A stretch of 64,000 nt of DNA from Planctomycetia bacterium (GCA_005799265.1 SYHD01000091.1:1-64000); one strand, 5' to 3'. Positions 18,380 through 27,853 are shown, counted from the stretch's first letter. Program-made: numbers and translations. Notes: a model not told the origin generated them from the sequence alone.

Positions 18380-19810
18380 CTACCCGCCTACGAGGCCGCC
18401 AATTACCCGTCCGTCGGAAATCTGGTAAGGCCGGCCCTGCACATCGTGGATGTCCCCGCTGGGGTCAATGCCAAGCAGCCGATACAACGTGGCGGCGAGG
18501 TCGGAGGGAGACGTGGGATGGTTCGTGGGATAGGCGCCGTTGCGGTCAGAGGAGCCATGAACCAGACCGCCGGGAATGGCGCCACCCGCGAGCAACATCG
18601 AGAAAACCCAGGGCCAATGGTCGCGACCGTTACGCGCGCCCGCCCCGGTCAGGACCTGGCCGATGCGCGGGGTGCGGCCAAACTCGCCCGCAGCCACCAC
18701 GACCGTCTCGCTCAAGAGGCCGCGGGCGTCGAGGTCGGTCAGCAGCGCCGACAGGGCGCAGTCGAACGGCGGCAGCAGCTTGTCCCTGAGGTTCGGGAAG
18801 ATGTCGGTGTGTGTGTCCCACTGGCCGAATGGGACCTTGGCGTCGGCTCGGGTAACGTCGCGCAGAAAAACGCTCACCAAAGGAACGCCCACCTCAACGA
18901 GCCGACGAGCGAGCAGCAGGCTCTGCCCCCAGGAATTGCGGCCATAGCGATCGCGAACGCCGCTCGGTTCGTGGTCGACCTGCAAAGCCCGACTTGTGGT
19001 GGGCGAGGTCAACAGGTTCATGGCCCGTTCTTGATAGGCGCTCATGCCTTGAAGCTGGCGGTCGTTTTCGAGGCGGCGCGTCAGATTGTCGACGCGTTGA
19101 CACAATCTCCAGCGCGCGTCAAGGCTAGCCATGTCTGCGTCGGAGAGCGTCAGGCCTTCCACCTGGAAATTAGCTGCATTGGGATCGTTGCTAATCCACA
19201 AAGGATCATGATGGGTGCCGAGGAAACCGGAGTGCTGACCGGGGTAAGCGATTCCGGCGGGGGTTGTCACGAACTGTTCGGCGATGGTAACCCAGCCTGG
19301 CACGGGGCGTGTAGGCGGTCGCAGTTGGCCGACGACCGCGCCGTGTGCGGGAAAATCGCTGCGCGACGGCGCCGCATCGCTGCCGCTGATCGGACCGGCG
19401 AACCGTCGGCCGGTGAGCAGGTGATACGAAGACGCGGAATGGCGGATGTCGTTGTGCGTACAGGAACGGATGAGCGCGAATTTATCGGCGACCTGGGCGA
19501 GCCGAGGCAAATGCTCGCCTACGAACGTGCCCGGCACTCGCGTCGCGATTGGCCTGAATTCACCACGAATCTCGGCCACCGCGTCCGGCTTCGGGTCCCA
19601 GGTCTCATGCTGGGCCGGGCCGCCGGACAGGTAGATAAAAATGCACGACTTCGCTGAGTCTCTGCGGGGAGACCTCTGTTCCGCCAATGCGCGGCCTTGC
19701 AACATACGGGGCAGCGTCAGGCCCACCGGAGCCAAGGCGCCGATCTGGATGAGATCGCGCCGAGTCATGCGATCCCACAGGAATTGCTGCCGAGCCGAGT
19801 GTGGCGACAT
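18380..19810 (-). CDS. DUF1501 domain protein with Tat signal
   Basis: 476 residues. A twin-arginine motif (MTRRDLIQIGALAPVG) follows a short leader; AGGAGG is 9 bases before the chosen ATG. DUF1501 proteins have an alkaline-phosphatase/sulfatase-like fold; here the LSGGPAQHETWDPKP, AAGEFGRTP and NGRDHWPW motifs are seen. They are exported through Tat and their role is unknown. They usually pair with DUF1549/DUF1553 genes; this copy has none next to it and instead lies 13 bp downstream of a glycosidase-like gene, probably in the same transcript. Confidence 0.9.
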   Translation of the reverse strand: MSPHSARQQFLWDRMTRRDLIQIGALAPVGLTLPRMLQGRALAEQRSPRRDSAKSCIFIYLSGGPAQHETWDPKPDAVAEIRGEFRPIATRVPGTFVGEHLPRLAQVADKFALIRSCTHNDIRHSASSYHLLTGRRFAGPISGSDAAPSRSDFPAHGAVVGQLRPPTRPVPGWVTIAEQFVTTPAGIAYPGQHSGFLGTHHDPLWISNDPNAANFQVEGLTLSDADMASLDARWRLCQRVDNLTRRLENDRQLQGMSAYQERAMNLLTSPTTSRALQVDHEPSGVRDRYGRNSWGQSLLLARRLVEVGVPLVSVFLRDVTRADAKVPFGQWDTHTDIFPNLRDKLLPPFDCALSALLTDLDARGLLSETVVVAAGEFGRTPRIGQVLTGAGARNGRDHWPWVFSMLLAGGAIPGGLVHGSSDRNGAYPTNHPTSPSDLAATLYRLLGIDPSGDIHDVQGRPYQISDGRVIGGLVGG

Positions 19811-19823
19811 GGCGGAAAACCTC

Positions 19824-21539
19824 CTATTTGGCGAGTTTCGTCACCGTGACGCTCTGGATGGAGTATTTGTTGAATTGATTGCCGTCGGATTCGAGCGCGA
19901 AGTTGTAGCCCCACTTGCTGACGAATTGCGCGTCGGTGATTTTCCATGTGACCGTGTGCCACTTCTTGTTGTCCGGCACCGTGTACCAGCCGCGGCTCTT
20001 GTAGCCGGCAGTCGACTCGTAGATGAGTTTGAAGCCGGCATTGTCGTTCGCGGGATTGCGGCGGACGACCACGCTGATTTCGATCGGCGTCGTCGTATAG
20101 GACAGGAAGTTGGGATCGACCATGAACACATTTCCGCCAGGGATGTTTCCCGCCCGGGCCGACCCGCCATAGGTGACGATGTCTGCGGCCACATCAGCGC
20201 CCAGGCGGGTGTGCAGCCCTTTTTCCGTGGTGACGTTGCCCATCGTGATCGAGACTGATTTGGCGTCGGAGTAATCGCCGCCCCACAGGAACGGCTTTGC
20301 CTTGTTGGCCTTGGCTTGCTTCACCAAGTTCGCCGGGACATCTAGAACGAGGATCGGAGCGGTGGTGAGCGCATAGGTATTTGCGCTGGTAGTGTCTCCT
20401 GTCAAGGGATTCACGATTTGCACCGCCTGGCCGAAATCGAGTCGGTCAGGTGCTCCTTTCGGCGCCCAGGTCGATAAGACCGTTGTTTTGGCGCCTTGAA
20501 AGACAAAGCCATAGTCCCTGTCATAGAGCAGCACCCACCCCAGGTAAGTCGGATGCTGTCCGAAGTGCTTGATCATTTGCGCCATCGCCTTGTACGATGG
20601 CCGCGGGTTGCCTTTCGCATCGAGGAGACCCATGGGGCCGCTGTCGCCGTCCCTTCCCTCGAACCACTGAATGCAGGCCACGCCCTGAGCGATGCCCATG
20701 GTGTAGGCCTTGACCAGTGCATTCGCTTGATTGTCTGCCCCTTTTTTGGCGTCGGAACCCAATTCCGTGAAAATGATCGGCACGTTTGCCTTGGCCGGAT
20801 TTTGAGCGGCGAGCATCTTCCGGGCCGTGGGAACGATGCTCATGTAAACGGCTTCCGACCCGGTGCTGTCGGCGATGCCATTCAGGATCTCGTAAGGATG
20901 GAAAATGAGATAGTCGAAATGATCCTTGGCGCCGGCCTTGATCGCCTGCTCCAGGTAATTCACGTGAAACGACTGAGCGGCCATGCCCACCATGGCGTCA
21001 GGATCAACCGCCTTGATGGCCTTGGAGGCGGCGACCACGATCTTGGCGTAATCCGCGCCCGTTTGGTCGCGCCCGGTGCCGTTGGGCGGTTCGTTCCAGA
21101 TCTCGAAATATTTCACCCGTCCCTTGACGTGCTTCGCGAGTGCCGAGGCGTATTTGGACCAGGCGGGCAAGTTGTTGACCGGCAGCGTACCCTTGGCATC
21201 CAATTTATTCCACTTGGCGTTCCCGTGCAGAATGGCGCCGTAGGAGAAGCCTTGGTCGTCCAGATACTTCATCTGCTTGTCCAGCGCGTCCCAGGTGAAT
21301 TTTCCTTCCTCGGGTTCGACGGCGTTCCACCCCGTGTGAGGAGTCCGATGGAATTTGATGCCGATGGCGGCCATCTGCGGAATCCACCGGGCATTTGCCT
21401 GCGCGGACGTATTGTTCGTGTGACAACTGCCGATGCCGAATCGGCCGAACTCTTGGCCGGGGGGATGATCTCCGGCATAAGCCGCAGCAGCGATACTCGG
21501 CACGGCAAGACAGGCGAGACGGACAAGCACACGGCGCAT
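19824..21539 (-). CDS. Secreted clan-A glycoside hydrolase (GH39-like) with C-terminal beta domain
   Basis: 571 residues with a signal peptide (1-22). The barrel carries the clan-A acid/base in YFEIWNEPPN (E150) and the nucleophile in IIFTELGSD (E259), a spacing that suits GH39/GH5-type enzymes. About residues 420-571 form a beta-rich domain, possibly carbohydrate binding. It probably cleaves a plant or algal polysaccharide outside the cytoplasm; the substrate is not predictable. It is 39 bp downstream of an SGNH esterase gene and upstream of a DUF1501 gene on the same strand. Confidence 0.78.
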   Translation of the reverse strand: MRRVLVRLACLAVPSIAAAAYAGDHPPGQEFGRFGIGSCHTNNTSAQANARWIPQMAAIGIKFHRTPHTGWNAVEPEEGKFTWDALDKQMKYLDDQGFSYGAILHGNAKWNKLDAKGTLPVNNLPAWSKYASALAKHVKGRVKYFEIWNEPPNGTGRDQTGADYAKIVVAASKAIKAVDPDAMVGMAAQSFHVNYLEQAIKAGAKDHFDYLIFHPYEILNGIADSTGSEAVYMSIVPTARKMLAAQNPAKANVPIIFTELGSDAKKGADNQANALVKAYTMGIAQGVACIQWFEGRDGDSGPMGLLDAKGNPRPSYKAMAQMIKHFGQHPTYLGWVLLYDRDYGFVFQGAKTTVLSTWAPKGAPDRLDFGQAVQIVNPLTGDTTSANTYALTTAPILVLDVPANLVKQAKANKAKPFLWGGDYSDAKSVSITMGNVTTEKGLHTRLGADVAADIVTYGGSARAGNIPGGNVFMVDPNFLSYTTTPIEISVVVRRNPANDNAGFKLIYESTAGYKSRGWYTVPDNKKWHTVTWKITDAQFVSKWGYNFALESDGNQFNKYSIQSVTVTKLAK

Positions 21540-21578
21540 GAAGGCTACCTTTCTCTCGTTGTTGTCGATCGCATCAAC

Positions 21579-22478
21579 TCACCGCATACGGCGGAGCGCG
21601 TCGATTCTCTCCTGGATCTTCGCGGCGTCGGCCTCGACGGTACCGAGAGGTCCCGGGACTACCGTCTTCTCACGCGTATAGCCAATGTGCTTCATCCAGG
21701 CAACGGAGCGCAGTGCACGCTTCTGCTCGATCAGCTTGAACATCGGGTCGGCTTTGATCTTTGCGACGCTTTCGTCCGACATCTTCGCGTCGAGCGCGGC
21801 CAGAAGCGTTTGAGCCACCAGAAGGTGGCCATCGTCGCCGAAGTGAACCTTGTCCTTCGAGAAGGCCGTGGCCCGGGCGTCGCGGGCTTTCCGCATGGCG
21901 GTGTGCAGATCGATCACCGTCACGCCATCGATCTTCAGGCCCATTTCCCATTTTGCGTATTCTGTAAGGACGGCGTCGTAATGGAACTCGTCCTTCTTCG
22001 GCGCGAAGTCGTAGATCGGCGGCGTGACGAGGTAGATTCGTTTCACTCCGGCCTTCTGGCACTGGTCGATCAGCTTCGTGACACCCGTCTGGAATGCCAC
22101 GAGCCGGTCCTTGCTCTGCGGGAGGTAGATGCCGTCATTCATGCCGTAGCAGGCGAACACGACCTGCGGCTTCGCCTTCTCCAGCACGCGATCAAGGCGT
22201 TCGAAGAGGCATGGCCGCGGGAATTTGCCCCCGGCGTGGCCGTCCTCGCTCAACCCGGAGAGCGTTTCGCTTGCCAATCCGAGTCCGATGATGTCGAAGT
22301 CTTTCTTGGGGTGCAATTTCTCCAGGTAGTACGTCGTGAAGTTGATGTACCCGCCAGCTTGCGTGTTGCTATCGCCGAGGAAAACGACTCGTTTTCCAGC
22401 AAGCGATTCCACGTCTTGCGCTGCGAGAGGCAACGCGAACGCTGAGCTCAGAGTGATTGCAAGCGTGAATCGGATCAT
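21579..22478 (-). CDS. Secreted SGNH/GDSL esterase
   Basis: 299 residues from the ATG that begins the signal peptide (MIRFTLAITLSSAFALPL); an ATG 10 codons earlier is less likely. SGNH blocks: FLGDSNTQ, YGMNDG with the Asn, and DKVHFGDDGH with Asp and His. It starts a probable three-gene minus-strand operon: esterase, glycosidase, DUF1501. The likely role is deacetylation that opens a polysaccharide to the downstream glycosidase. Confidence 0.85.
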   Translation of the reverse strand: MIRFTLAITLSSAFALPLAAQDVESLAGKRVVFLGDSNTQAGGYINFTTYYLEKLHPKKDFDIIGLGLASETLSGLSEDGHAGGKFPRPCLFERLDRVLEKAKPQVVFACYGMNDGIYLPQSKDRLVAFQTGVTKLIDQCQKAGVKRIYLVTPPIYDFAPKKDEFHYDAVLTEYAKWEMGLKIDGVTVIDLHTAMRKARDARATAFSKDKVHFGDDGHLLVAQTLLAALDAKMSDESVAKIKADPMFKLIEQKRALRSVAWMKHIGYTREKTVVPGPLGTVEADAAKIQERIDALRRMR

Positions 22479-22508
22479 GTCTTTCCCCGTCAGATTCTCA
22501 TAGACCAC

Positions 22509-22822
22509 TTGCCATCACCTTCAGGTCGATGCCCATCGCAGTCTCCGCAGTTGTTAATGATGATACCCAATGCCAGTCCGTACAGAAAGCTCGGTGGGGA
22601 AACCAGGCGCATTTTCACCTGGAAAGTCCGATGGGCACGCTAGACGTGCCATCGAGATATCCTGTCTGGAATTTCACCAAGATTTAGCAGCTGATGGGTG
22701 TGCGGCGGATCCGGTCCGGCGCACTACCCGCCGAGTAATTCTCGGCCCAAACGGCACCAGGAGTCCCAACCCAGTCCTTTTTCCGAAGTAGAGCCCATCG
22801 CACTGGCCGAACCATTTGCAGG
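22509..22822. other. Intergenic region, no gene seen
   Basis: About 310 bp upstream of the esterase operon and downstream of the winged-helix gene. It should contain the operon promoter. I see no clear promoter, repeat or RNA gene. Confidence 0.5.
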
Positions 22823-23080
22823 CTACCACGGCGGTCCATCCGACTCCTCCAGCGCCGGAATCTCCTCCTCGGGAATGGCCACGCGAATTGATCGAGCGAC
22901 GCCAGATTCCCTGGTCACCAGCCCCAGTTCCTCAAGTTTGACGACCATGCTGTGCGCAGCCGGCGGCGTTACGCGGAAGAACTTCACCATGTCCGTCTCG
23001 GCTGGACCTTGGCGGTGAAGCCTGCGATAGAGGTGAATGAAGGCCAGGAATTGTCCTTGCCGATTTGTGAATGTTGCCAT
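22823..23080 (-). CDS. Small LexA-like winged-helix DNA-binding protein
   Basis: 85 residues from the ATG with GGAAGGG just upstream. The sequence TNRQGQFLAFIHLY, then the helix VTPPAAHSMVVKLEELGLV, is like the N-terminal DNA-binding domain of LexA or a MarR-type helix, but the LexA protease domain is absent. It lies 13 bp after the polymerase IV gene in the same direction, so it may be a regulator of that SOS-type unit. A longer start at 23116 would overlap dinB and is less likely. Confidence 0.75.
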   Translation of the reverse strand: MATFTNRQGQFLAFIHLYRRLHRQGPAETDMVKFFRVTPPAAHSMVVKLEELGLVTRESGVARSIRVAIPEEEIPALEESDGPPW

Positions 23081-23093
23081 GATTCCCTTCCGC

Positions 23094-24296
23094 TCATTTG
23101 ATTTGGCCGTCCTCATTTTCTTCTGGTCGGCGGTTCAACAGGATGCAGCGTCCGATGGAGCCGGTGCCGAACTGGGCGCGGATGGTGTCGATGGTTTGGT
23201 CCAGAGCAGCCTGTTGCGGATGCTGGTTCTGCTCGAACAGATTGCCCTGCACAATCGGCTCACGAGTCAGCCCCGTTGCGCCTACACCCAGCAAGCGCAC
23301 CGGCATCAAGTCGGTGGTCAACGACCGCTCGAAAAGATCAGCGGCGGCCTTCCAGATGATGTTGGTCAGATTCGTCGGCGCGGCTAGCGTCGTTGATCGC
23401 GTCACCGTGCGAAAGTCCGACGAGCGGATTTTCACGCCGATGGTTCGGGCCCAGATGCTCTCGCGGCGCAGGCGACCGGCCAGGTGGTCCACCAAGTCGA
23501 GGAGCCAGATACGCAGGATGCCACGGTCGCCGATGTCCTGGGCGAACGTTGTTTCGGTGCTGACTGATTTCGCTTCTCGGTCCGGCACAACCGTCCGGTC
23601 ATCCAGGCCATTCGCAAGTTCCCAGATATGCCGGCCCATCTCGCCGAAGCGGTCTATGAGCATCTTCTCGGGCATCGCAGCAATCTGGCCGATGGTGCGA
23701 ATGCCCATTTCATGGAGGCGTTTTTCACCCTTCGCGCCCACGCCCCAGATGCGGCTGACCGGTAGCGGGGTCAAGAACGCGGCAACCTTGTCCGGCGTCA
23801 GCACCACGTAGCCGTCCGGCTTGCCGACATCGCTGGCGAGCTTCGCAAGATACTTGTTGGGTGCGGTGCCCACCGAGGCGACCAGGCCCAATTCGGCGCG
23901 GATGCGGGTCTTGATCTGCCGGGCAATTTCCGGCGCGGAGCCGAACAAGCTCTCGCAGCCATGCACGTCCAGGAATGCTTCGTCCAGGCTCAACGGCTCA
24001 ACGAGGGGCGTGAACGATAGGAAGATCGACCGAATCTGCCGACTGATTTCGGCATAATGGCCCATCCGCACGGGCAGGTAGATGCCTTGCGGGCAGAGCC
24101 GCCTGGCGGTGGAGATGGGCATGGCGCTGTGGACGCCGAACCTGCGGGCTTCGTAGGAGGCGGCGCTGACGACACCACGGCCCTTGACGCCGCCGACGAT
24201 CACCGGCTTTCCGCGCAGGTCGGGATGGTCGCGCTGCTCGACGCACGAGTAGAAGGCGTCCATGTCCACATGCAGGATCGTTGGGTCGGAGGTCAT
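23094..24296 (-). CDS. dinB: DNA polymerase IV (Y-family)
   Basis: 400 residues. Error-prone translesion DNA polymerase. The catalytic acids are visible: D11 in HVDMDAFYS, and D105-E106 in SLDEAFLDVHG. The palm/finger motif YEARRFGVHSAMP and the helix-hairpin-helix IWGVGAKGEKRL are present, as is the little-finger domain. It is somewhat longer than the E. coli enzyme at the C-terminus. The small LexA-like gene follows closely. The cyclase-flavodoxin genes upstream are on the same strand with a 13-bp gap. Confidence 0.95.
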   Translation of the reverse strand: MTSDPTILHVDMDAFYSCVEQRDHPDLRGKPVIVGGVKGRGVVSAASYEARRFGVHSAMPISTARRLCPQGIYLPVRMGHYAEISRQIRSIFLSFTPLVEPLSLDEAFLDVHGCESLFGSAPEIARQIKTRIRAELGLVASVGTAPNKYLAKLASDVGKPDGYVVLTPDKVAAFLTPLPVSRIWGVGAKGEKRLHEMGIRTIGQIAAMPEKMLIDRFGEMGRHIWELANGLDDRTVVPDREAKSVSTETTFAQDIGDRGILRIWLLDLVDHLAGRLRRESIWARTIGVKIRSSDFRTVTRSTTLAAPTNLTNIIWKAAADLFERSLTTDLMPVRLLGVGATGLTREPIVQGNLFEQNQHPQQAALDQTIDTIRAQFGTGSIGRCILLNRRPEENEDGQIK

Positions 24297-24309
24297 GACA
24301 CGAACCGCC

Positions 24310-25119
24310 TCACTTCTCGGGAATCAAGGCAATGGCCCGACACCACCCGGCGCTGGCTCCCTGGATTTTCACGGGCAGGCACGAAACGAGGAAACCGTGC
24401 GGACGGGGTATCTGATCGAGGTTGGCCAGCTTTTCAATCTGGCAGTATTCACGCTCGATGCCAGCAAAATGAGCGGGCCAGATGTATCGGCCGTCGCCAG
24501 TGCGTTTGTAATCGGCCACCATATTGGCGAACGGACGATCCAGTGTGTAGGCGTCGATGCCGATTACTTTCACGCCTTGCTCGACCAACCAGAGTACGCC
24601 TTCCCGGCCCAAACCCGGCTGCGCGAAGTAATCCGGTGAACCGAGTCGCTTGTCCGCGCCTGTGTGAAGCAGAATGATGTCCAGGGGACGGAGCTGGTAG
24701 TTGATATGCGCCAGGGCGGCTCGCAGGTCGGCGACCGTGACGAAATCTCCCGCGTGCTTGTGCCGAACATCGACCACGACGCCGGGCGCAAAGCACCATT
24801 CCAGCGGCACTTCGTCGATGGTGCGGGCCGGCTTGCCTTCCGAGATCGGACCGTAATGATACGGAGCATCGACGTGCGTACCGGTGTGCGTGATTGCCTG
24901 GATCTCTTCAATCGCCCAGCCCAGGCCACTTGAGTAGGTCAGGTCTTCGGGCTTCACACCGAAGAACTGCTGTATTTGCTGAAGACCTTCGCCATCGTGC
25001 CGGACGTACCGAATCTGCGCCGGCATCGGCTCACTTACGGCACGATGCTCCAGGGGCACGCTCAGGTCAATCAATCGGTATCCAGGCAACAACGTAGGTC
25101 TCCTGTCGGCCGGCCTCAA
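24310..25119 (-). CDS. Cyclase-family protein (kynurenine formamidase-like)
   Basis: 269 residues. The metal-binding motif HTGTHVDAPYHY defines the cyclase/AfmidA-like family; other members hydrolyse N-formylkynurenine or isatin. The start is TTG at 25119, directly after the TGA of the flavodoxin gene (TGATTG), which implies translational coupling; no ATG is suitable upstream. It is cytoplasmic. Its substrate is not evident from the flavodoxin neighbour. Confidence 0.82.
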   Translation of the reverse strand: MRPADRRPTLLPGYRLIDLSVPLEHRAVSEPMPAQIRYVRHDGEGLQQIQQFFGVKPEDLTYSSGLGWAIEEIQAITHTGTHVDAPYHYGPISEGKPARTIDEVPLEWCFAPGVVVDVRHKHAGDFVTVADLRAALAHINYQLRPLDIILLHTGADKRLGSPDYFAQPGLGREGVLWLVEQGVKVIGIDAYTLDRPFANMVADYKRTGDGRYIWPAHFAGIEREYCQIEKLANLDQIPRPHGFLVSCLPVKIQGASAGWCRAIALIPEK

Positions 25120-25677
25120 TCATCCAGGGCCCAGGCGGGCGTCGGACTTGTTCAGCGGATGCTGGTCCTTGCGGCCATCGCAAAATACGGCGACCCACTC
25201 GGCCAGCCGTTTTCCCAACAAACGACAGGCCGCCTGGGTACCCTCCTCGCGCGGCTCGCGGGCGGTGATCGCGCCGTAGTGGGCGGTCGTCAATTTAGTA
25301 GCGTAGTCCGTCACGCCGAAAACCAAGAAGCCAAAGTTCATGAGGACGGTGAGCAACGACTGGCAGGCCAGCTCGGTGCCGCCGCCCCAGCCGCCGGACG
25401 ACGAAAAGGCGCAACCGATCTTGCCGTCCACCTTCATCCAGTGCGGGGCCATTGTCTCATCCCAGAACCGCTTCATCTTCCAGGACAGCAGGCCCATGTT
25501 GGTCGGGCTCCCCAGCGCCAGCCCATCGCACCAGAGCACGTCATCCGCCGTCGCCTCATCAACTTTGCGCAGGCGGATTTCCACGTCGGGGATGCTTCCG
25601 GCTCCCTCTGCGACCAATGTGGCCATCTTTGCAGTGTTGCCACTGGCTGAATCGTACAGTACCAGCACCTTGCCCAT
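25120..25677 (-). CDS. Flavodoxin / WrbA-like NAD(P)H:quinone oxidoreductase
   Basis: 185 residues with the FMN phosphate-binding loop LYDSASGNTAKMA near the start and the aromatic FMN-binding GSPTNMGLLSW and SSGGWGGGTE segments. It probably carries FMN and reduces quinones or acts as an electron carrier. It is translationally coupled to the downstream cyclase gene. Confidence 0.85.
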   Translation of the reverse strand: MGKVLVLYDSASGNTAKMATLVAEGAGSIPDVEIRLRKVDEATADDVLWCDGLALGSPTNMGLLSWKMKRFWDETMAPHWMKVDGKIGCAFSSSGGWGGGTELACQSLLTVLMNFGFLVFGVTDYATKLTTAHYGAITAREPREEGTQAACRLLGKRLAEWVAVFCDGRKDQHPLNKSDARLGPG

Positions 25678-25700
25678 CGTATTTCTCTCTGTCTTGTTTC

Positions 25701-26333
25701 TCAGGCAGTTAAATCAGCCATTCGCCGCAGCAAGCACGACCAACCGAGAAAGCGCGTGCCGTCAGATTCAACTTGATCAAAGCGAAACTCACGCAGGCGA
25801 ATGATCTCGAAAAGCGTGCCCAGTTCCGTCCGAACTTGCTCCTCGGTCACAACAGGCGGCCCCGGGTCATGCGGCTCGCAAGCGTTGCCGGTCAGAACCA
25901 GTCCAAGCGTCCCGGGACGTGTGAGCCGGCGCAGCGTTTCCAGCTATGCGGCCACGTCTTCGCGGCGCACAACATGGTAGCAGCCACGATCAAAGAAAAA
26001 ATCAAACGGCCCGACCAGGTCCGCTGGCGGGTTTAGCACGTCAGCAACGATAAAGTTGACGCTAACGCGAGCTTCTTTGGCCTTCTGGCGTGCGCGGTTG
26101 ATGGCCAACGTGCTCAGGTCGCACGCGGTAACATCAAAGCCCTGCTGGGCAAGCCAGACGGCACTGGCCCCGGTGCCGCAGCCCAGCTCCAGGGCGCAGC
26201 AAGGCTGGATTGCGGATTCGGCGAGGACGCCCTGAAGCTCGGACGACACTTGTCCTGTCTCCCAGGGTGTGTCTCCGGTTTTGTAGCATTCGTCCCATCG
26301 GCTCGGCTCCGGCATGACCACTTCCTCCATCAT
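25701..26333 (-). pseudogene. Class I SAM methyltransferase interrupted by one in-frame TAG
   Basis: The frame from 26333 encodes a class I methyltransferase with LELGCGTGASAVWLA (SAM motif I), CDLSTLAINRA and FDFFFDRGCYH, resembling thiopurine-type enzymes. At 25944-25946 an amber codon stops it at residue 129. The same frame then continues without other stops through LETLRRLTRPGTLGLVLTG to a natural TGA at 25701, giving the expected total of 210 residues. So one substitution, or a sequencing error, breaks an otherwise intact gene. Readthrough is possible but not supported. Confidence 0.8.
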
Positions 26334-26382
26334 TGATTTACGGAGGTAATCGCGTCATGCCAGGGCCGAGGCATAATGGCGG

Positions 26383-27726
26383 TCATCGAGCTGGACAGCC
26401 GACACGCTCCAGGGCGTATTGAAGGGACGCCGGCCAGCGACGAAGCGCCTGCTCGATTTGCTGGCGCTTTGTCTCAGGCCGCGTGTGGGTGTAGTTGCCC
26501 GTCATGCCAAGGCCGTTGCCGTTCGTCGGCTTGTGGCCCAGTGTCTGCTGGCGAATGAGAGGGTCAACGTTGGCGTCTTGAAGAAGTGTGGCGAATGAGT
26601 GCCGCCATGACTTTGGACACGTAGCCTCTGGATGGCCGATGGCCTCCATGATCCGCAGGAAGGATGTTCGCACCATGTCGGATTTGACCTGACCCGTGTC
26701 CCACCATACCTTTCGGGCCAGGTCTTGAACGTCGGTTCGGCTCAAACTGGCGACTCCAGTGCGGGCCGCGTCGATGCGGTCCCGCAGAACCACCTCCAGC
26801 TCCGCACGACTCCCGACGATCTTTGGTGTTTTGTCGATCAGCTTCTCACGCAAGAAAACCAGTCCCATACCTCGATTGCCGATCACCGAACGCAGTACCG
26901 CGACAACCTCCGGAAGCAGGGGAACCGCCCGTTCATGCCCGGTTTTGATGCGCCAGCCGAGTTCGGTCTTGTTGCGTACGTTCATCCAGCCGCCGGCCAA
27001 GTCAACGTCCTCAATCAACAAGTGCGTCAATTCACCGATGCGCACGCCGGTCTTGGCGAATGTGAAATGGATCGGGAATGCCCAGTCGGACGCTGCCTTG
27101 AAGAATGCCAACTCGGTTGCTTCATTGAAGACGAAGATGGGCTTGGCATCTTCAACCCGAAAACGATCCAGAGGCAGCTCCGAGAACGGATTCCCCATGT
27201 ACGGCGGCATGTGCCGACGCTTGACACCAAAGTTGTACATCGACCGGCACGTTTCAAGGATGAAGCGAACGCCCTTGTCACGCAGCTTTCGTTTCTTCGA
27301 GTGCTTGTGACCATTCGGGGCCACGTCGGTCTGGCGTAGGTAGCTCGCAAAGGCATCGGGCCGGACCTCGTGGGCCTCGGGAACGCGCTTTTGCCAGTTG
27401 GCAAAGTCTTCGAGATGCTTGGTGGCGGCACGATAGCGGTTTACCGTTCCGACCGACGATTTGAGCACGTGTTCGTGATAATCGAGGAACCGCTTGCGCA
27501 GTTCCGCGACGGACACCTGCTCAAACGAGAACGCGGTCGGTGCGCCCTGGGTGAGCTGGAGATTGGTCTGGGCCGCGAGGATCTCGGCATCTTTCTGCGA
27601 CTCGCTGACCTTGCGACGGATGGGTTGCGTTCCTTCGCTGAAGTAAATCCACCAAGCTCCGTGGTGCAAATAGAGAGTGACCTTGCCAACCCGAATGCGG
27701 TCGGGGCCGCGCTTGCGACGGGCCAT
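26383..27726 (-). CDS. Tyrosine recombinase/integrase (outside the tRNA-Ser island)
   Basis: 447 residues. Catalytic set: R229 (TGVRIGE), K261, R375 with K372 at the place of the usual His of HxxR (CPKSWRHSFAT), H398 (LGHKP) and Y412 (GNYTH). The N-terminal arm- and core-binding regions are present. It reads away from the island; its start is 128 bp left of attL. It may belong to an older element accreted at the same tRNA. I find no left partner repeat in this window. Confidence 0.9.
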   Translation of the reverse strand: MARRKRGPDRIRVGKVTLYLHHGAWWIYFSEGTQPIRRKVSESQKDAEILAAQTNLQLTQGAPTAFSFEQVSVAELRKRFLDYHEHVLKSSVGTVNRYRAATKHLEDFANWQKRVPEAHEVRPDAFASYLRQTDVAPNGHKHSKKRKLRDKGVRFILETCRSMYNFGVKRRHMPPYMGNPFSELPLDRFRVEDAKPIFVFNEATELAFFKAASDWAFPIHFTFAKTGVRIGELTHLLIEDVDLAGGWMNVRNKTELGWRIKTGHERAVPLLPEVVAVLRSVIGNRGMGLVFLREKLIDKTPKIVGSRAELEVVLRDRIDAARTGVASLSRTDVQDLARKVWWDTGQVKSDMVRTSFLRIMEAIGHPEATCPKSWRHSFATLLQDANVDPLIRQQTLGHKPTNGNGLGMTGNYTHTRPETKRQQIEQALRRWPASLQYALERVGCPAR

Positions 27727-27736
27727 GCGCTACTCC

Positions 27737-27768
27737 TGGTGCAAAACTTTTGCACCAATTTTGCACCA
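27737..27768. promoter_or_regulatory. Three 10-bp half-sites upstream of the integrase
   Basis: TGGTGCAAAA at 27737-27746 and its reverse complement TTTTGCACCA at 27748-27757 and 27759-27768. The first two form a 21-bp palindrome, the second two an 11-bp-pitch direct repeat. They begin 10 bp before the integrase ATG, so an operator or an integrase/excisionase arm site is likely. Confidence 0.55.
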
Positions 27769-27853
27769 GGCACCGTTTCGGATCTGACTGGATCGGACGC
27801 AACATGGCGTCTTTTAGCCAGTTGCGTCAAATGGCGAAATCGCCAAAAAGCGA

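Noticed and set aside
20496-22445. Long plus-strand open frame of 649 codons opposite the glycosidase and esterase genes
   Set aside because: It is the antisense of two clear minus-strand genes with signal peptides and catalytic motifs, spans the boundary between them, and has no recognisable domain. GC-rich codon bias creates such shadows.
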